Source: Desmodus rotundus (Eukaryota; Chordata; Mammalia; Chiroptera; Phyllostomidae). Taken from it: a stretch of DNA of 64,000 nt. The notes beneath the pieces are model-generated. The model was not told the origin of the DNA, searched no databases, and worked only from the letters and a program-made list of their open reading frames with translations. The position numbers were made by a program, and so were the translations under genes. The DNA lies in NCBI RefSeq assembly GCF_022682495.2, contig NC_071396.1, positions 23,557,735-23,621,734 on the forward strand, given 5' to 3'. Position 1 is the stretch's first letter. Every line of letters starts with the position of its first letter. Shown here in pieces: positions 44,376 to 55,262 of the stretch.

Positions 44376-44683
44376 CCCAAATGCCTGACATGAGAAACGT
44401 GTGCTCTCTGAGGAGCACAGCCATTTACTCCTCTACTTGTAAATCTTCCCACCCACCAGCTCAAGTCAAACACACCAGTGACGAGGGGACACAAGAAAAG
44501 CAAACCAACGCACCATGCTCTGCCTTCCTGCAGGCTGACCAAGGCCGGGGAACAACCCAGCAGAACACAGGGCAAAGCCTTTTGGTTTAATCTGCGTGAC
44601 TTTGGTGTACAACCTCAGGGAAAGGGTGAGGCTGTTTTGAGTGCCCTTCCTTTGGTGGCTGATGTTCCCTTTAAAAAGAAAGA
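44376..44683. other. Non-coding sequence
   Basis: No gene or repeat recognised. A 101-codon frame (44478-44783) runs into the next SINE. Confidence 0.45.
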
Positions 44684-44959
44684 GACCTTGGCTAGGTATC
44701 TCAGTTGGTTAGAGCATCGACAGGATACGCCAAGGTCGAGCGTTCCACTTGCAGCCAGGGTGCATGCAAGAATCAACCAATGAACGCATAAATAAGGGGA
44801 ATGACAAATCAATGTTTCCTTCCTTCCTCCCTCCCTTCCTTTCTTCCTTCTTCCCTCCCTTCTTTCCTTCCTTTCTTCCTCCCCTCCTTCCTTCCTTCCT
44901 CTCTCCCCCTTTCTTTCTCTTTCTAAAATCAATAAATTAAAAAAAAAAAAAAAAAAAAG
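44684..44959 (+). mobile_element. Ves SINE, sense, with expanded CT tract
   Basis: 'gaccttggctaggtatctca', 'ggttagagcatcgacaggat', 'cgccaaggtcgagcgttcca' (the B box is decayed), then 'atcaaccaatgaacgcataa', 'gaatgacaaatcaatgtttc', a long TTCC-rich stretch and an A-rich tail ending in about 18 A at 44941-44959. Same subgroup as the outer copy at 26427. Confidence 0.95.
44817..44908. repeat. (TTCC)n polypyrimidine microsatellite inside a Ves
   Basis: Ninety-odd bases of TTCC, TTCCC and CTTTC units without a purine. It arose from the CT-rich 3' part of the surrounding SINE. Confidence 0.95.
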
Positions 44960-46489
44960 GAAGGAAGAAGCCAGAAAAACCACAGAGGCAGTGTGTGTTA
45001 GTAATCCAGGACACAAACCACCAACCTACTCATACCCTGGGCTGGTTTGACCCTGTCTGTAGGGTCTTTCTCCTTAGAATCTGTACACAGACAAATGATT
45101 CGCCAATCCTAACTCTGTGTGTGATCAAAGCATTAAGAAATTCAAGCTGGGGTCTTTTACTGCTAAGAATTTATCAAAACTGTTTCTAAACATTTAACTT
45201 TGACCATAGGCCGGCAAAGAGAAATACCATATGTGAACTTCCTGTTTGTCCTTTATCTTAGGCATTGTTGGTTGTTCCCTATCAACTCTGCAATGTGTCC
45301 CTCTTTCTTTCATACTTATTTAATTATGGAATTAGTAGCAATTGATTTTTCAAAATAGGATGCAGAGAACAGGACCAGCTGTGTGGGCTGAGACAGAAGG
45401 GCCCTGCCTTCACTTGAACGCCCTGCTGTCAATGTCTGGAAATTCCGAATCATTTCTGAACAAGGAACCTCATCATTGTATTTACCACATTTGAAAATGG
45501 GGTAGCAGGTCCTCCCCAGACATATATATGACTTCCTGTATTGACTGAAACATGCAGTATGACTTTGGCCACATTTGACACTCTTGGGGCCTCTGTTCCC
45601 CCATCTATTCTCCCCACGAGGGCAGAGGCTGCACATTTACTTCCTGCTTCATTCCAACCCCCTACATGGTGCCCAGCACACGTAGATGCTCAATAGATGC
45701 TTGTGAAATGAATGGGATAATGTCAAATGAAACCTGTCGCTGAAGTTTTACGGGGCATGTTGTTTTAGGAGTTGTAAAGACCGACATGTCGAACGGTCGT
45801 TATGGAATCGGGATGCCAGCCACGTCCTCTGTTTCTCTGATAGCTCCACCAGTGATTTACTAAACAGTGGATAAGGATGAAAGAAAATAGCCTTCAGTGG
45901 ATCAACCCGGGAGGGATGCCAGACGGTTCATTGGATCTTACGAATTCTTTATCTTTACATACACATTCGTGGGAAAAAAAAAAAGGCCTCTCAAAGTAGA
46001 AAGAAAGATCTGGATATTGCATTTCAGGCCAAGGTCTAGTTCAAACACAATCTGAGGAAAGTACCATTTGGAAAAGTGGTCTCTCTGTAGCATTTTATTG
46101 CTCTTTAACATTTTGCACTCACTCAAGACACAGGCAGAACTAAGTCTAGACCTGGGAAGCAAGGGGATTTCTTGTAAGGATGTCTCTAGGCAAAAGTGTG
46201 GGTCTGGACCAGATGGAAATTAAATGTCAGCTTCAGCAAATCTGGGAGGCATTTGGCCAATGGCGGGGTTAGACCTTGCCTAAAGACCTCTTGACTCTCT
46301 TTGCTGCCTCCTTCCCCTTCCTTGGGTACATCTTGGAGACCTCATTTTGGGTGGACTTTACCCCTGGGCTGCAGGGAGTACAGGCACAGCCGTGTCTGAG
46401 GGGTGAGCTTGGAGCCCTGACTGGTGCAACAGAGCTTCTCCGATTCAGTGCTAAGGTTAGGAGATAAGGTCACAGACAGCAGAAGCTAC
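44960..46489. other. Non-coding sequence
   Basis: No gene recognised. An L2/MIR-like 3' end ('cacacgtagatgctcaatag' with 'atgcttgtgaaatgaatgg') lies at 45677-45716. An A run of 12 is at 45973-45984. Confidence 0.45.
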
Positions 46490-46703
46490 TGATTATTGGA
46501 CACCAGCATGCATTAGATAATGTGCTAGGTGCTTCATGCGGGTTAACCCCCTAACAGTAGCTGTTGTTTTATTCACTGTAAAGGCGAGAGATGAGGCTTA
46601 GATAGTGTAAGTAATACAACTAAGTTCATGCATCTATTAATAGTAGAATCAGGATTTGAACCCAAATCCTCTGGGCTCTAAAGTTTGTGCTTACTACCTG
46701 CCT
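46490..46703 (-). mobile_element. MIR SINE, antisense, near complete
   Basis: 'tgctaggtgcttcatgcggg', 'gtagctgttgttttattcac', 'ggcgagagatgaggcttaga', 'agtaatacaactaagttcat' and 'atcaggatttgaacccaaat' followed by 'cctctgggctctaaagtttg' cover the reversed MIR, including its tRNA-derived part. Confidence 0.85.
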
Positions 46704-47107
46704 CTTGATTTGGGGCCTGGCCATGACTCACCATTGGAATTGGTGGGCATGATGGGCGCGGTGGCTCTCAGAGCACCTGCCAGGAGAGAGCATGCCGGAG
46801 GCCACTGCTGTCCCTCAGACTGGGCTCCAGAATGGGACATGTGGAACAGGCTGGAACTGGGTGTGATGAGTGGAGAGTGACTGAGCTTTGGGGTCATTTG
46901 TTACACAGCACTGTTTGTTACATAGCTGGCTGATGAACACAAGCCTAGTATCCCTCCCTGGGAAAAGACAGCCAAGATAATAGAACTATTAAATCAGTAA
47001 ATATTTATTGATTACTCTGTGAGCCATCGGGATCAATTCTGGGAAATACGGTGGCTCGTGAGTCAAATGCCATGGGCTTCCTCGGTTTTGTTTGCCAATT
47101 CATCCTT
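46704..47107. other. Non-coding sequence
   Basis: Overlapping sense and antisense frames at 46656-46897 have no domain. 'gtaaatatttattgattact' (46998-47017) may be an old LINE/SINE end. Confidence 0.45.
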
Positions 47108-47123
47108 CTCTATCCTACTTTTA

Positions 47124-47337
47124 TTTTATTTTTTTTAATATTCCATTTATTTATTTTTAGAGAGAGGGGAAAGGAAAGAGAAAGAGAGGGAGAGGAACAT
47201 CAGTTTGTGGTTGCCTCTCGTGCACCCCCTTCTGGGGACCTGGTCCACAACCCAGGCATGTGCCCTGACTGGGAATTGAACCAGCAACCCTTTGGTTCAC
47301 AGGCCCACGCTCAATCACTGAGCTACACCAGCCAGGG
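47124..47337 (-). mobile_element. Ves SINE, antisense, with 16-bp TSD
   Basis: The minus-strand head is 'gccctggctggtgtagctca', with B box 'ggttcaattcc', 'ggttgtggaccaggtcccca' and 'accacaaactgatgttcctc', and a T-rich left end. The flanking duplication is 'ctctatcctactttta' (47108-47123) and 'ctctaccccactttta' (47338-47353), with two mismatches. Confidence 0.97.
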
Positions 47338-47353
47338 CTCTACCCCACTTTTA

Positions 47354-49484
47354 AATGTTGACATGAAGGCTCTGTTCTAGACCATCTCTTTTCTCTGTAT
47401 TCGTTCTCTACAGGACCTCCTCTCTGTCCATAGCTTTAATTCCACCCACGTCTGTAGCTTTCTCTTCCAGTCTGAGCTCTGGACTGGCTGAGCTAGCCAA
47501 GTGTCAACTGCCTACTTCGCTTTACTCCTCACAATCTACTGACCCTTCCAGTTTAACATTTCCACAACTAACTTAACGTGCTTTCTCCCCACATCTGGGC
47601 CCCCCTTTTGGTAACCACAGAGGAGTCCTGTCCCCATTGGTGCTGCCAGAGCCACTCAGAGCCACTGCTCCTTTGGGAGGCCTTAGCAAGACTGTTGGTA
47701 ATTAAATCCGCTCAGCAGTTGCCTGTGTCCCTCCTGAGAATATAGACTCCTTGAGAGCGTCCGGAGATCCACAGGGGATTATGTGCCTTCGCCTACAGAA
47801 TGAGGTCTCAACTTGCTCCCAGCTTTCCAAGCTTTCTGAAGCCTGGTCTCATTTTACCGTGTAAGCCCCCTTTCTCTGTCCGGGCACCTAACACCCTTCC
47901 CCCATGACTGCTCTTTCCCCAGAAAGGGAAAGACATGCATGTGTGTCAAGGGCATGACCTGCTCCCCTGAAAACACACAAAGGTGCCAGCGTTCCTGGGC
48001 CTCACCTGCTGGCTCGGGGTGGGGGGGTCCTCTCGGAGTCTGTCACCTTCAGTGACAGGACATTTCGCTGCTCTTTATCATGCTGTCCCCTGCTTTCCCC
48101 AACCCTTTCTCCTGAGGCATGTGCTGCCCACTTTCCAAACTAACCCTGTGCAACAAAGAAGGAGAAACAGGAAGCGGAGCCATGGAAGTGAACTTGTATC
48201 CTGGAGGGCTGACGCTGCCGAAGCAAAGGTTGGCCCTGTGCCCCAAACCCCTGTGTCAGAGTTCACGTCAGCCCTGGGAGGGATTTTGACTTTTTTTTTA
48301 ATATTAATGTACTTCAGACTCTAACCTTCTTATCCATTTCTGGAAATGCTTCCACTTTACTTCTTTCCCGAGGGGCCCATTTAAATCTTGGCTTTGCCAT
48401 TAGGTATGTTTGGATCTGAACGGCTCTCAGATAAAGTGAACGGTTCAAGTTAACATTTCTTTTGTTTCCAGATTTCATGCTTATTTTTTTCCGGTTAAGT
48501 CCCCAGTCCAAAGTCCGCATTTCAGATAGCACATCCCAGCTGCCCTCCCAGACCAGTGCGCACGTTTGTCTTGGCCTGGGCTGCCTGGCCCGACAGGCAC
48601 ACGGGGTGAGCTGCCCAGCCAGGGCAACGGTCCTGAGCTCTTGCTGCAGGCGAGGTCAACCAGCATCCTGGGAATTGGGGCCCCTCCCTTGGGACCTAGC
48701 GCACTCTTTGCTGACCCTGTGTCTGTCCTACTTCGTGCCTCTGTGGTCTTTGATGATGGCCTGTGCTCTCAGCGAGGATAGCGGTGGCAGCTGGTCGAGG
48801 TTTCTGGGCAGATGGAGAGGTGGCCTGGGGCGTGGACATGTCCCCGAGAGTGTCTCTGAGCAGATGTCATGACTGCAGGCAGGGTCTGGCTCCAGGCCTT
48901 TGCCCACAGCCTCGCCGAACAGGCCATTTTATGTTCCCTCCAGTAAAGTCAAACACACAGAGGGCACCCTGGCCCACACACTAGACTGGTGAGAGCTGTC
49001 CCTCAGATTCTGCCTTCTGCCCCACGCAGAGTCTTCCCTGACATGCACACGCCTACCCAGAACCCTACAGTGAGGTTACTAAGGAGTCCCCACACCCTAC
49101 AAGGCCCCTCCTTGCCTTTTTGAATGAAAACCACTCTCAACCTCTCAGCAACAGGGGTCCAATCTCCGCCCCAGCCCAATATTCTCAGCCACGGAGGGGC
49201 TCAAGGCTCAGGGGAAACTGGGGAGCCCTTGGCCAGGGCTTCGAGCAGCTCCCAGGTCCTGAGGGCAACTGGGGTGCCATGTTTGGGCTGGAGCTGTAAC
49301 ACCATTTTGACTGCAGTTTGGATTTTGTGGGCTGGTGTGGATGGCACCTAACTACCAGTCACGATGCCTTCCTTCTCTGTGAGAAAATGTGCTGCGTGTT
49401 CCATTCGCCCGGTGTACACCCAGAGCCCTGGGGTATGTGGGAGGCAGTATGGGGAGAGTTAAGGCCTGGGTTTGGGTCAGGCCA
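47354..49484. other. Non-coding sequence
   Basis: No gene recognised. 'gaggtctcaacttgctccca' and 'gcctggtctcattttaccgt' at 47801-47862 may be a further L2 trace. Frames at 47983-48324 and 48462-48872 have no recognisable domain. Confidence 0.45.
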
Positions 49485-49620
49485 AGTTCAGACCCAACCA
49501 TGATCGCCGACTAGCTGCCTGGCTTAGCACAGGCGGCAAAGCTGAGCCCCAGTCCCCTCTCCTGCACGTCGGAGACAATAGCCAAATTCTTGGATTATTA
49601 TGAGGATCGAAGAAAATGGG
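49485..49620 (+). mobile_element. MIR relic, sense
   Basis: 'ccaaccatgatcgccgacta', 'gctgcctggcttagcacagg', 'gcggcaaagctgagccccag' and 'ggattattatgaggatcgaa' are collinear with the MIR core ('ccacttactagctgtgtgaccttggg..ctcagtttcctcatctg..gtgaggattaaatg'). Confidence 0.6.
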
Positions 49621-50859
49621 TGTGAAACTCACTGGAAGGTCTCCCACATCGCTGTCAAAAAATCTCACCCAACCTCTCCATAACTTGTTTCTAAGTCAAA
49701 TATCACTTGTCGGTTTGCAAAAAAATCTTTGGCAGAACTTCTTGGAAGAACATGGCACTAAAATAGAGGTCTGGCAATCTGAGGCAGGGTTCTGACCCCT
49801 GTCAGGGCATGTGGGGCCATGTCACCCAGAGCTGTGCTGGGCCTTGCTTTTCTGATGCGTGTGATGGGCGACTGGCCTGGAGTCCCTGGTTTTCAAGCAA
49901 GCCCTGACCACACCGAGATGCTGAGAGGGAGGAGGGAGCAGAGCTCTGGGTCCTCTTCCCCGGCCTACAGAAGAATCTGCGTCTCCATCAGGGTCTCCAT
50001 AAGCTTGCACTTGAAAGAAAGTTTTGTACCTACAAGGAACAGAGAAAGACCTTAAAACTAAGAGACAACTAAGACAATTCCCGCTCTGACATTCTGGAAC
50101 AGAGGCATCACAGCCTAGTGTACAACAAGCAGGCCCTCAACTCCGCTCCACGTCATCCTGTGCAGAAGCTGACTCTTCGGAGTGAGAGGAGTTCTAAGGG
50201 AGAACAGCACCAGGGCCCAGCTTTAGCGCCAAGTCCGCTGAACGACACTGATTGTGAAAAGGGCATGTTGACTTGTCGCAAAGGGCCATATGGTTGATTA
50301 CTTCTAATAAAATGAGCTCACACTGAATAGTCAATCTGTGTGTGTCTCCACTGTCCCAGAAAAGACAGACAAAATTGACTGAGGGCTGCGGCGAGTCTTG
50401 GAAACCACGTGGTGGAGGCAGTAATTGAATTCAGCTGTCACTAACCTTGAGCCAGACGCGGCCAGCAGAGTCGTGCGTGTGATGGGGCGTGCTTCTGGGC
50501 TGCATCCACAGGTAATGGGGTTAGGCTGGGCGTGGGGTCAGCATGGGCTCCTCCGCAGGGGCAGCCAGATGGTCTGCGACAGCTGTGCTTGCATCTCTAA
50601 GTCCTCACCCTGTTCCTCTTATCCCCCTCCCCTGCCCTGCTCCCCTCATAAAGGACAGTGCGGATGGAGAAGGCATGTGAGGATGGTGGGGAGGGGGCTG
50701 CCGGGCCACAGCTCCTGGAAGTAGCCTGCTTTGTGACTGGTGACATGATGGCTCCACTCGCCAGCTTCCTCCTGAGCCAAGTCCACCCTCTGCCTCAGTC
50801 ACTCCGAAGCCCGGGAGCTGCTACCCAGGACAGCAGCCCCAAGCCCATGTGGCTGCGGA
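49621..50859. other. Non-coding sequence
   Basis: No gene or repeat recognised. 'tctaataaaatgagctcaca' at 50304-50323 carries an AATAAA without a transcript context. Confidence 0.45.
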
Positions 50860-51125
50860 GCACTTTAAATGCGGCCGTTCCAAACTGCGATGTGCTGCTG
50901 TACAAAACACACACTGGGTTTCAAAGATTCGGCCAAAAATTGTAAAAGTCTTATTAATAGTTGTTATGCTGGTTAAATGCCGAAATGGTGATGTTTTTGA
51001 TATACTGGGTGAAGTAAAACACATTGCTAAAATTAACTTGCCTGCTTCTTGTTACTTTACTGTGACTCCTAGGAAACGTCTGATGCCGTGTGTGGCTCAT
51101 GTTAAAGTTCTGGCGGACGGTGCTG
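50860..51125 (+). mobile_element. DNA-transposon relic, hAT-like (family uncertain)
   Basis: 'ccaaactgcgatgtgctgct', 'aaacacacactgggtttcaa', 'gtaaaagtcttattaatagt', 'gttgaaatg'-like 'aaatgccgaaatggtgatgt', 'tttgatatactgggtgaagt' and 'cctgcttcttgttactttac' follow a common mammalian repeat ('agatgtgctgtaagtgtaaaatacacaccggatttc..gatattttggatatattgggtt'). Right-hand 'gtgtggctcatgtt' is its usual end. Confidence 0.6.
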
Positions 51126-51147
51126 GGCTGGAAAGAAGCAGATTTTT

Positions 51148-51337
51148 GCCTGGGGCAGGTAGCTCAGTTGGTTAGGGCATTGTCCCGATATACCAAGGTT
51201 ACAGGTTCAATCCCTAGTGGGGCACATACAAGAATCAACCAATGAGTGCGTAACGAAGTGGAACAACAAATTGATGTTTCTCTTTCTCTCTCCCTCTTCC
51301 CCTGCCTCTTCCTCTTTAAAATAAATTTTTTAAAAAA
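51148..51337 (+). mobile_element. Ves SINE, sense, with 14-bp TSD
   Basis: 'gcctggggcaggtagctcag' head, 'ttggttagggcattgtcccg', B box 'ggttcaatccc', 'agaatcaaccaatgagtgcg', 'gtggaacaacaaattgatgt' and a CT-rich to A-rich tail. The duplication is 'agaagcagattttt' (51134-51147) and 'agaatcagatttgt' (51338-51351), with two mismatches. Confidence 0.97.
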
Positions 51338-51351
51338 AGAATCAGATTTGT

Positions 51352-52016
51352 AAAGAGGCTTAAATGGACCATTTCAGCGGATTTGGCAAATGTTTACCGA
51401 GCACCTTCTGTGAGTCTGGTGCTGTTAGGCGAAGTGGGGGTGTCAGCCTGTCTCACCCACAGCTGACTGACCTGGGCCAAGGGTCAGAGAAGCAGACTGC
51501 CCCATTGGAAGGGCTTGGGGAGCAGAGTCCATGGGTACCTTGACATCTTATAGTACTGACATCTCCCTAAGAATGTCCACCCTGGGACTGTGCCCCCGAG
51601 ATGTCACGATGAAGAGAACCCCATGGGAGCCTACAAAAGTCATGGGAGCGCATGGGCCAAGGCAGTGGGGGGGTGGTCAGCTCTGACCATAAGTCCTGAC
51701 AGCACCCTGACTGCCTTCCTCCTCCAATGGGCAGCCTCGTGACTCCTGTGGGGACCCCCATGCCTGGACGGCTCTATGAAAGTGGGGACCTGACTGTTCT
51801 CTGAGTCCTCTGCTCCCTGGGGAGAGCCCCGTCACTCTCTGTCAAGGAACAGAGGAGGAGAGAGAGTAGGGAGGGAGGGAGGAGGGAAAGCAGTTGTCAC
51901 AGTGTCGCAGGAAAGCCACGGCCACCTCTGGACTGGTGGAGTTGGGGCGAGTGGGGGCTGACCAGTCCTGGGTCTGGTTTCTTCAGCAGGTGAGGAAACA
52001 TGGTGGGGGTGGGGCT
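51352..52016. other. Non-coding sequence
   Basis: A weak ancient-repeat trace ('tgtttaccgagcaccttctg') lies at 51390-51409. No gene. Confidence 0.45.
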
Positions 52017-52159
52017 CCCTCTTCCCTCCCTCCCTCCCTCCCTCCCTTCCTTCCTTCCTTCCTTCCTTCCTTCCTTCCTTCCTTCCTTCCTTCCTTCCAT
52101 CCTTCCTTCCTTCCTCCCTTCCCATCTTCCTCTCCTCCCTCCCTCCCTCCCTCTCTCTG
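52017..52159. repeat. Long polypyrimidine (TCCC)n/(TTCC)n tract
   Basis: About 140 bases almost free of purines on the + strand: TCCC units to about 52044, then about 15 TTCC units to 52098 with one interruption ('ccat'), then CCTC/TCCC units to 52159. Antisense frames give artificial Lys/Glu/Gly/Arg repeats. Confidence 0.97.
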
Positions 52160-52870
52160 ATGCCCAGGCCTAATCCTGGAAACAGAGCAGAGCTGCTAGA
52201 AACATAAAAGCTGAAGATAAACCCCCAAAGCTTCATTTGTTTTCCCTTAATCTGCTTCAGGCTCCCAGCAGCTTGCCCCTAATTGAGTTAGTTTGTTAAA
52301 CTGTTATTGAATCACAAGTGGCAGGTGGGATGGGGGGCAAAGGGCAGGGGAAGGGTCTGTGGGAACACTGGGCTACAATGCCTTCGATGCCCTTTCATTA
52401 GAGTTTCAGCCGAGGTTTTTCAAACTGTTGACCATAAACCATCAGGGGACTGGGAAATCACGTTAGTGGATTTAAACCAGTATGTTTTATATATGTGGCG
52501 GGCGGAGAGGACAGAACAGAAAAATAGCAGAAGCATTGCACGTGGTAAAAGGAAGTATCGCTTTGTGAAGCTCTGTTTTGATGTGTGTGCTTGTGAGCAC
52601 ACAGGCGTGTCTCTGCGTGTGTGTGCATGGCACTGTGGGTCTGAGCCGAGATGTTTGAAAGCTGCTCTCGGAGATGTCTGATGCCACTAGAATTAGAGTC
52701 CCTGGTGCATCCACACCAGGAGACATGATAACTTACAAAGAGTGGGGTAGCCCCCAGCCAAACAGACCTCCACGGGAGGGCCAGGACAGGGTTTTGGAGG
52801 GCAGAACAGAGGACGTGGGAAGCAGAATTACGGGGCTGTGTGATAGAAAAGGCAGTGGGAGGTGAGGAAT
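52160..52870. other. Non-coding sequence
   Basis: No gene recognised. The 180-codon minus-strand frame at 52458-53000 crosses the G-rich run and gives only low-complexity Pro residues. A GT-rich patch lies at 52577-52628. Confidence 0.45.
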
Positions 52871-52901
52871 GGGAGGGGGGAGGGGGGGGTAGGGGGGGTG
52901 G
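52871..52901 (+). repeat. G-run with G-quadruplex potential
   Basis: Runs of G6, G8 and G7 separated by single A or TA, preceded by GGG. This satisfies four or more G-tracts with loops of 1-2 bases. Confidence 0.85.
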
Positions 52902-54059
52902 AACAGCGTCCTGAGTATCTGTCCCAAGTGTGAGCCCAGTGGACGACTCAAGTGGGCACTTGGCTCCATCCTGAACAAGTGAGGGTCTCTGTTGTACCAC
53001 ATATCCGCGAGGGATGGGGGGCTGGGCGACAGTGGCAGTGGACAGGCCGTGCTGGGGGACATCTCAGAGCACACTGGAGTAGACTCCCCAGTGGGCAGCT
53101 CTCTCTCTGCCCAGACGAGCTCGGCAGGTGACCCCTTTCTGTTCAATTTTTCAAGAACCCATCTCGTTCACTTGCCATTATTCAAAGAGCCTATTAGTCA
53201 AATAAAGCACATTTGGGATTCAAATCACCCTATTTATGCTATTTCTAAAACGACTTTTAACCACTGAGTTTTCTTTCTTTGGGTTCCCTTTACATATCAC
53301 CTCCATTAAAGTCAAAGTAGATCAGAAGGTGGGGGGCGTTCGGGGAAACAAAGGGAACAATGCAGCATGTCCTGGCTGAACCAAGCCCCGTGGCGGGAAG
53401 CAGCTCTTCCCCTGACGACAAAGCCCCGGCCATCCTTGGGGCACTTCAGGGGTGGCCTGGCAGGCCCCAGCCTTGCTCAGGTTACCAGGGATTGTCTGAG
53501 GCTAGCGATTTCTTCACACCCCTGCAGAGCACCCTCCCAATCTCAGGGGGAAATAGAACTTTATCTCCCCAAGGGGCTTTGAAGTTTGAAAATAAAAGCA
53601 GGCACGGGCTTTCCCCCAAGCTGGGTGGAGACTGAGCAGACCGGCCTGTTTCTGTACAAATAAACACGCTCCTAACCGGCTAACAAGCTAATGGCCATTT
53701 CGGTTGGTTGTAACCTCTTCCTCTGAGGCTGGCCCAGGTGAAGGGTCATTTACTTTGGGCTCACATACTCACATCAAAGGAGACATTGTAAAAATCATCT
53801 TTCTTAGGGAGAAGGAAAACCCCATTATGTGCAGATGGAGGGGAGGGGGAACACCCCAGTGACTCTCTCTGTGGCTCTGGGCTTAGGAAACAACAAAGAA
53901 ACAGCGATTCTAGAGAAATTATTTGCCCATCATTACTCACAATGGCAGGAAATTATTCATAGAAAGAAAAAGCCCAACACTATTCCTGCCTCCAAGTCCC
54001 AGGGGACAAGCCATGGAAAGTGGTGACCGGAGGAGCGGTGAGCAGTCAGCGTGTGGGAC
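52902..54059. other. Non-coding sequence with AT-rich, motif-dense islands
   Basis: No gene and no recognised repeat. Islands at 53145-53290 and 53870-53990 have balanced base composition and look like conserved non-coding DNA by eye (see findings). Frames at 53360-53667 overlap on both strands and have no domain. Confidence 0.4.
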
Positions 54060-54072
54060 TCGGTTCGTTTTC

Positions 54073-54254
54073 ATTCTTTTAAAAATGTTTATTCACTGAT
54101 TGTACAGAGAGAGAGAGAGTAAAACATGGATTGGTTGTTCCACCCATTCATGCGTTCAGTGGTTGATTCCTGCATGTGCCCTGACCAGGGATCGAACCTA
54201 CAACCTTGGCGCATCGGGATGGTGCTCCAACCAACGGAGCTAACTGGCCAGGGC
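54073..54254 (-). mobile_element. Ves SINE, antisense, with 13-bp TSD
   Basis: The minus-strand head is 'gccctggccagttagctccg', with 'ttggttggagcaccatcccg', B box 'ggttcgatccc' and 'aatcaaccactgaacgcatg'. The left end is T/A-rich with a GA run at 54107-54119. The duplication is 'tcggttcgttttc' (54060-54072) and 'ttggtttgttttc' (54255-54267), with two mismatches. Confidence 0.96.
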
Positions 54255-54267
54255 TTGGTTTGTTTTC

Positions 54268-55144
54268 TGTGCTTCCCTTCAGTGTGGCCGCACAGCCTCA
54301 GGGCTTCTTCTCGTAGTGCCTTAGTGTGCCCCAGCAGGTCGAAGCAAGTCTAAGGTGGGTGTTCCTCATCCCCGCGGTTGCCCAGCCCTGTGTGTATCAT
54401 GCACACGTAGACGCTGGCAGTAGCTTTTAGCTCCAGGGCCTCTGTCCTGGGACCTTTCTTGGCCTTTCCCGCACATGGCACGAAGGAGGGAAAACCCAAG
54501 GAAGCTGAACCTTTGCACAGCCCGGTTACTGATTGCTGTGAGAGGCACGTGAACACGGGGTTTCCCAGCAGGAAGACCAGGAGCATGGAGCTGCACCTTC
54601 CAACGTCCACAGCTCTGTCTAGCCTCTCAGAGCAGCAGGCTTTGGTCTGGAAGTAAGAAGAGGACCAGAGAGGCCTGCAGCCCACGCGTGTCTAAGGCAG
54701 GGGAGAGTATAGGACAGTGGGTGCCGGCACATTGAAGGCAGGGCTAAGGAGGGCCAGGGTGTGGAGGGGCAGCGGGAGAAGTCAGAGGACCCCGGTGTCC
54801 TGTCCTGGGGACCTGCAGGGCACTGCTGTTGAGAGCTGCCTGGAGGGTTGCTCTGTCTGGACGCAGGAGCAGACAGGGAGAACCCAGCAGAAAGCATTTT
54901 CCTCCCTGAGGACCAGGGAGTGGGAAGGCGGTCATGGACAGGAGTGAGCGGGCAGCATCTGAAGGGAGCCAACCCCCTCTGCCCCTGGCACAGGCACAGC
55001 AGGGCCTGCTCTGGGAGCTCTGAGACCCAGGCTGACCTGCCCCAACAGAAGCCAGACCTCCAGCAGGCAGTGTGGCGCCCTGTGCTCCATGAGCTGACGG
55101 GCCTTGTGTTCCAGAGGCTTCTGGCTGTGCCACCTTGACGAGCA
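54268..55144. other. Non-coding sequence
   Basis: Frames of 130-176 codons on the minus strand (54619-55149) and up to 96 on the plus strand share the same GC-rich DNA and carry no domain, so none is called. Confidence 0.45.
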
Positions 55145-55262
55145 TTCAACTCTCACAGTGAGGTAGGGACTGTTCTGTCTTCACTTTACAGGGGAGGAAA
55201 TGGAGCCCGGAGAGGTTGGGTAACTCGCCCCGGGGCAAACAGAGCGCCAGAGGAGTGGGTTC
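55145..55262 (-). mobile_element. MIR core relic, antisense
   Basis: 'caactctcacagtgaggtag', 'tgtcttcactttacagggga', 'ggaaatggagcccggagagg' and 'ttgggtaactcgccccgggg' match the reversed MIR core. Confidence 0.7.

Noticed and set aside
52020..52236. Lys/Glu/Gly/Arg repeat protein on the minus strand (51832-52236)
   Set aside because: Entirely a translation of the TTCC/TCCC microsatellite.
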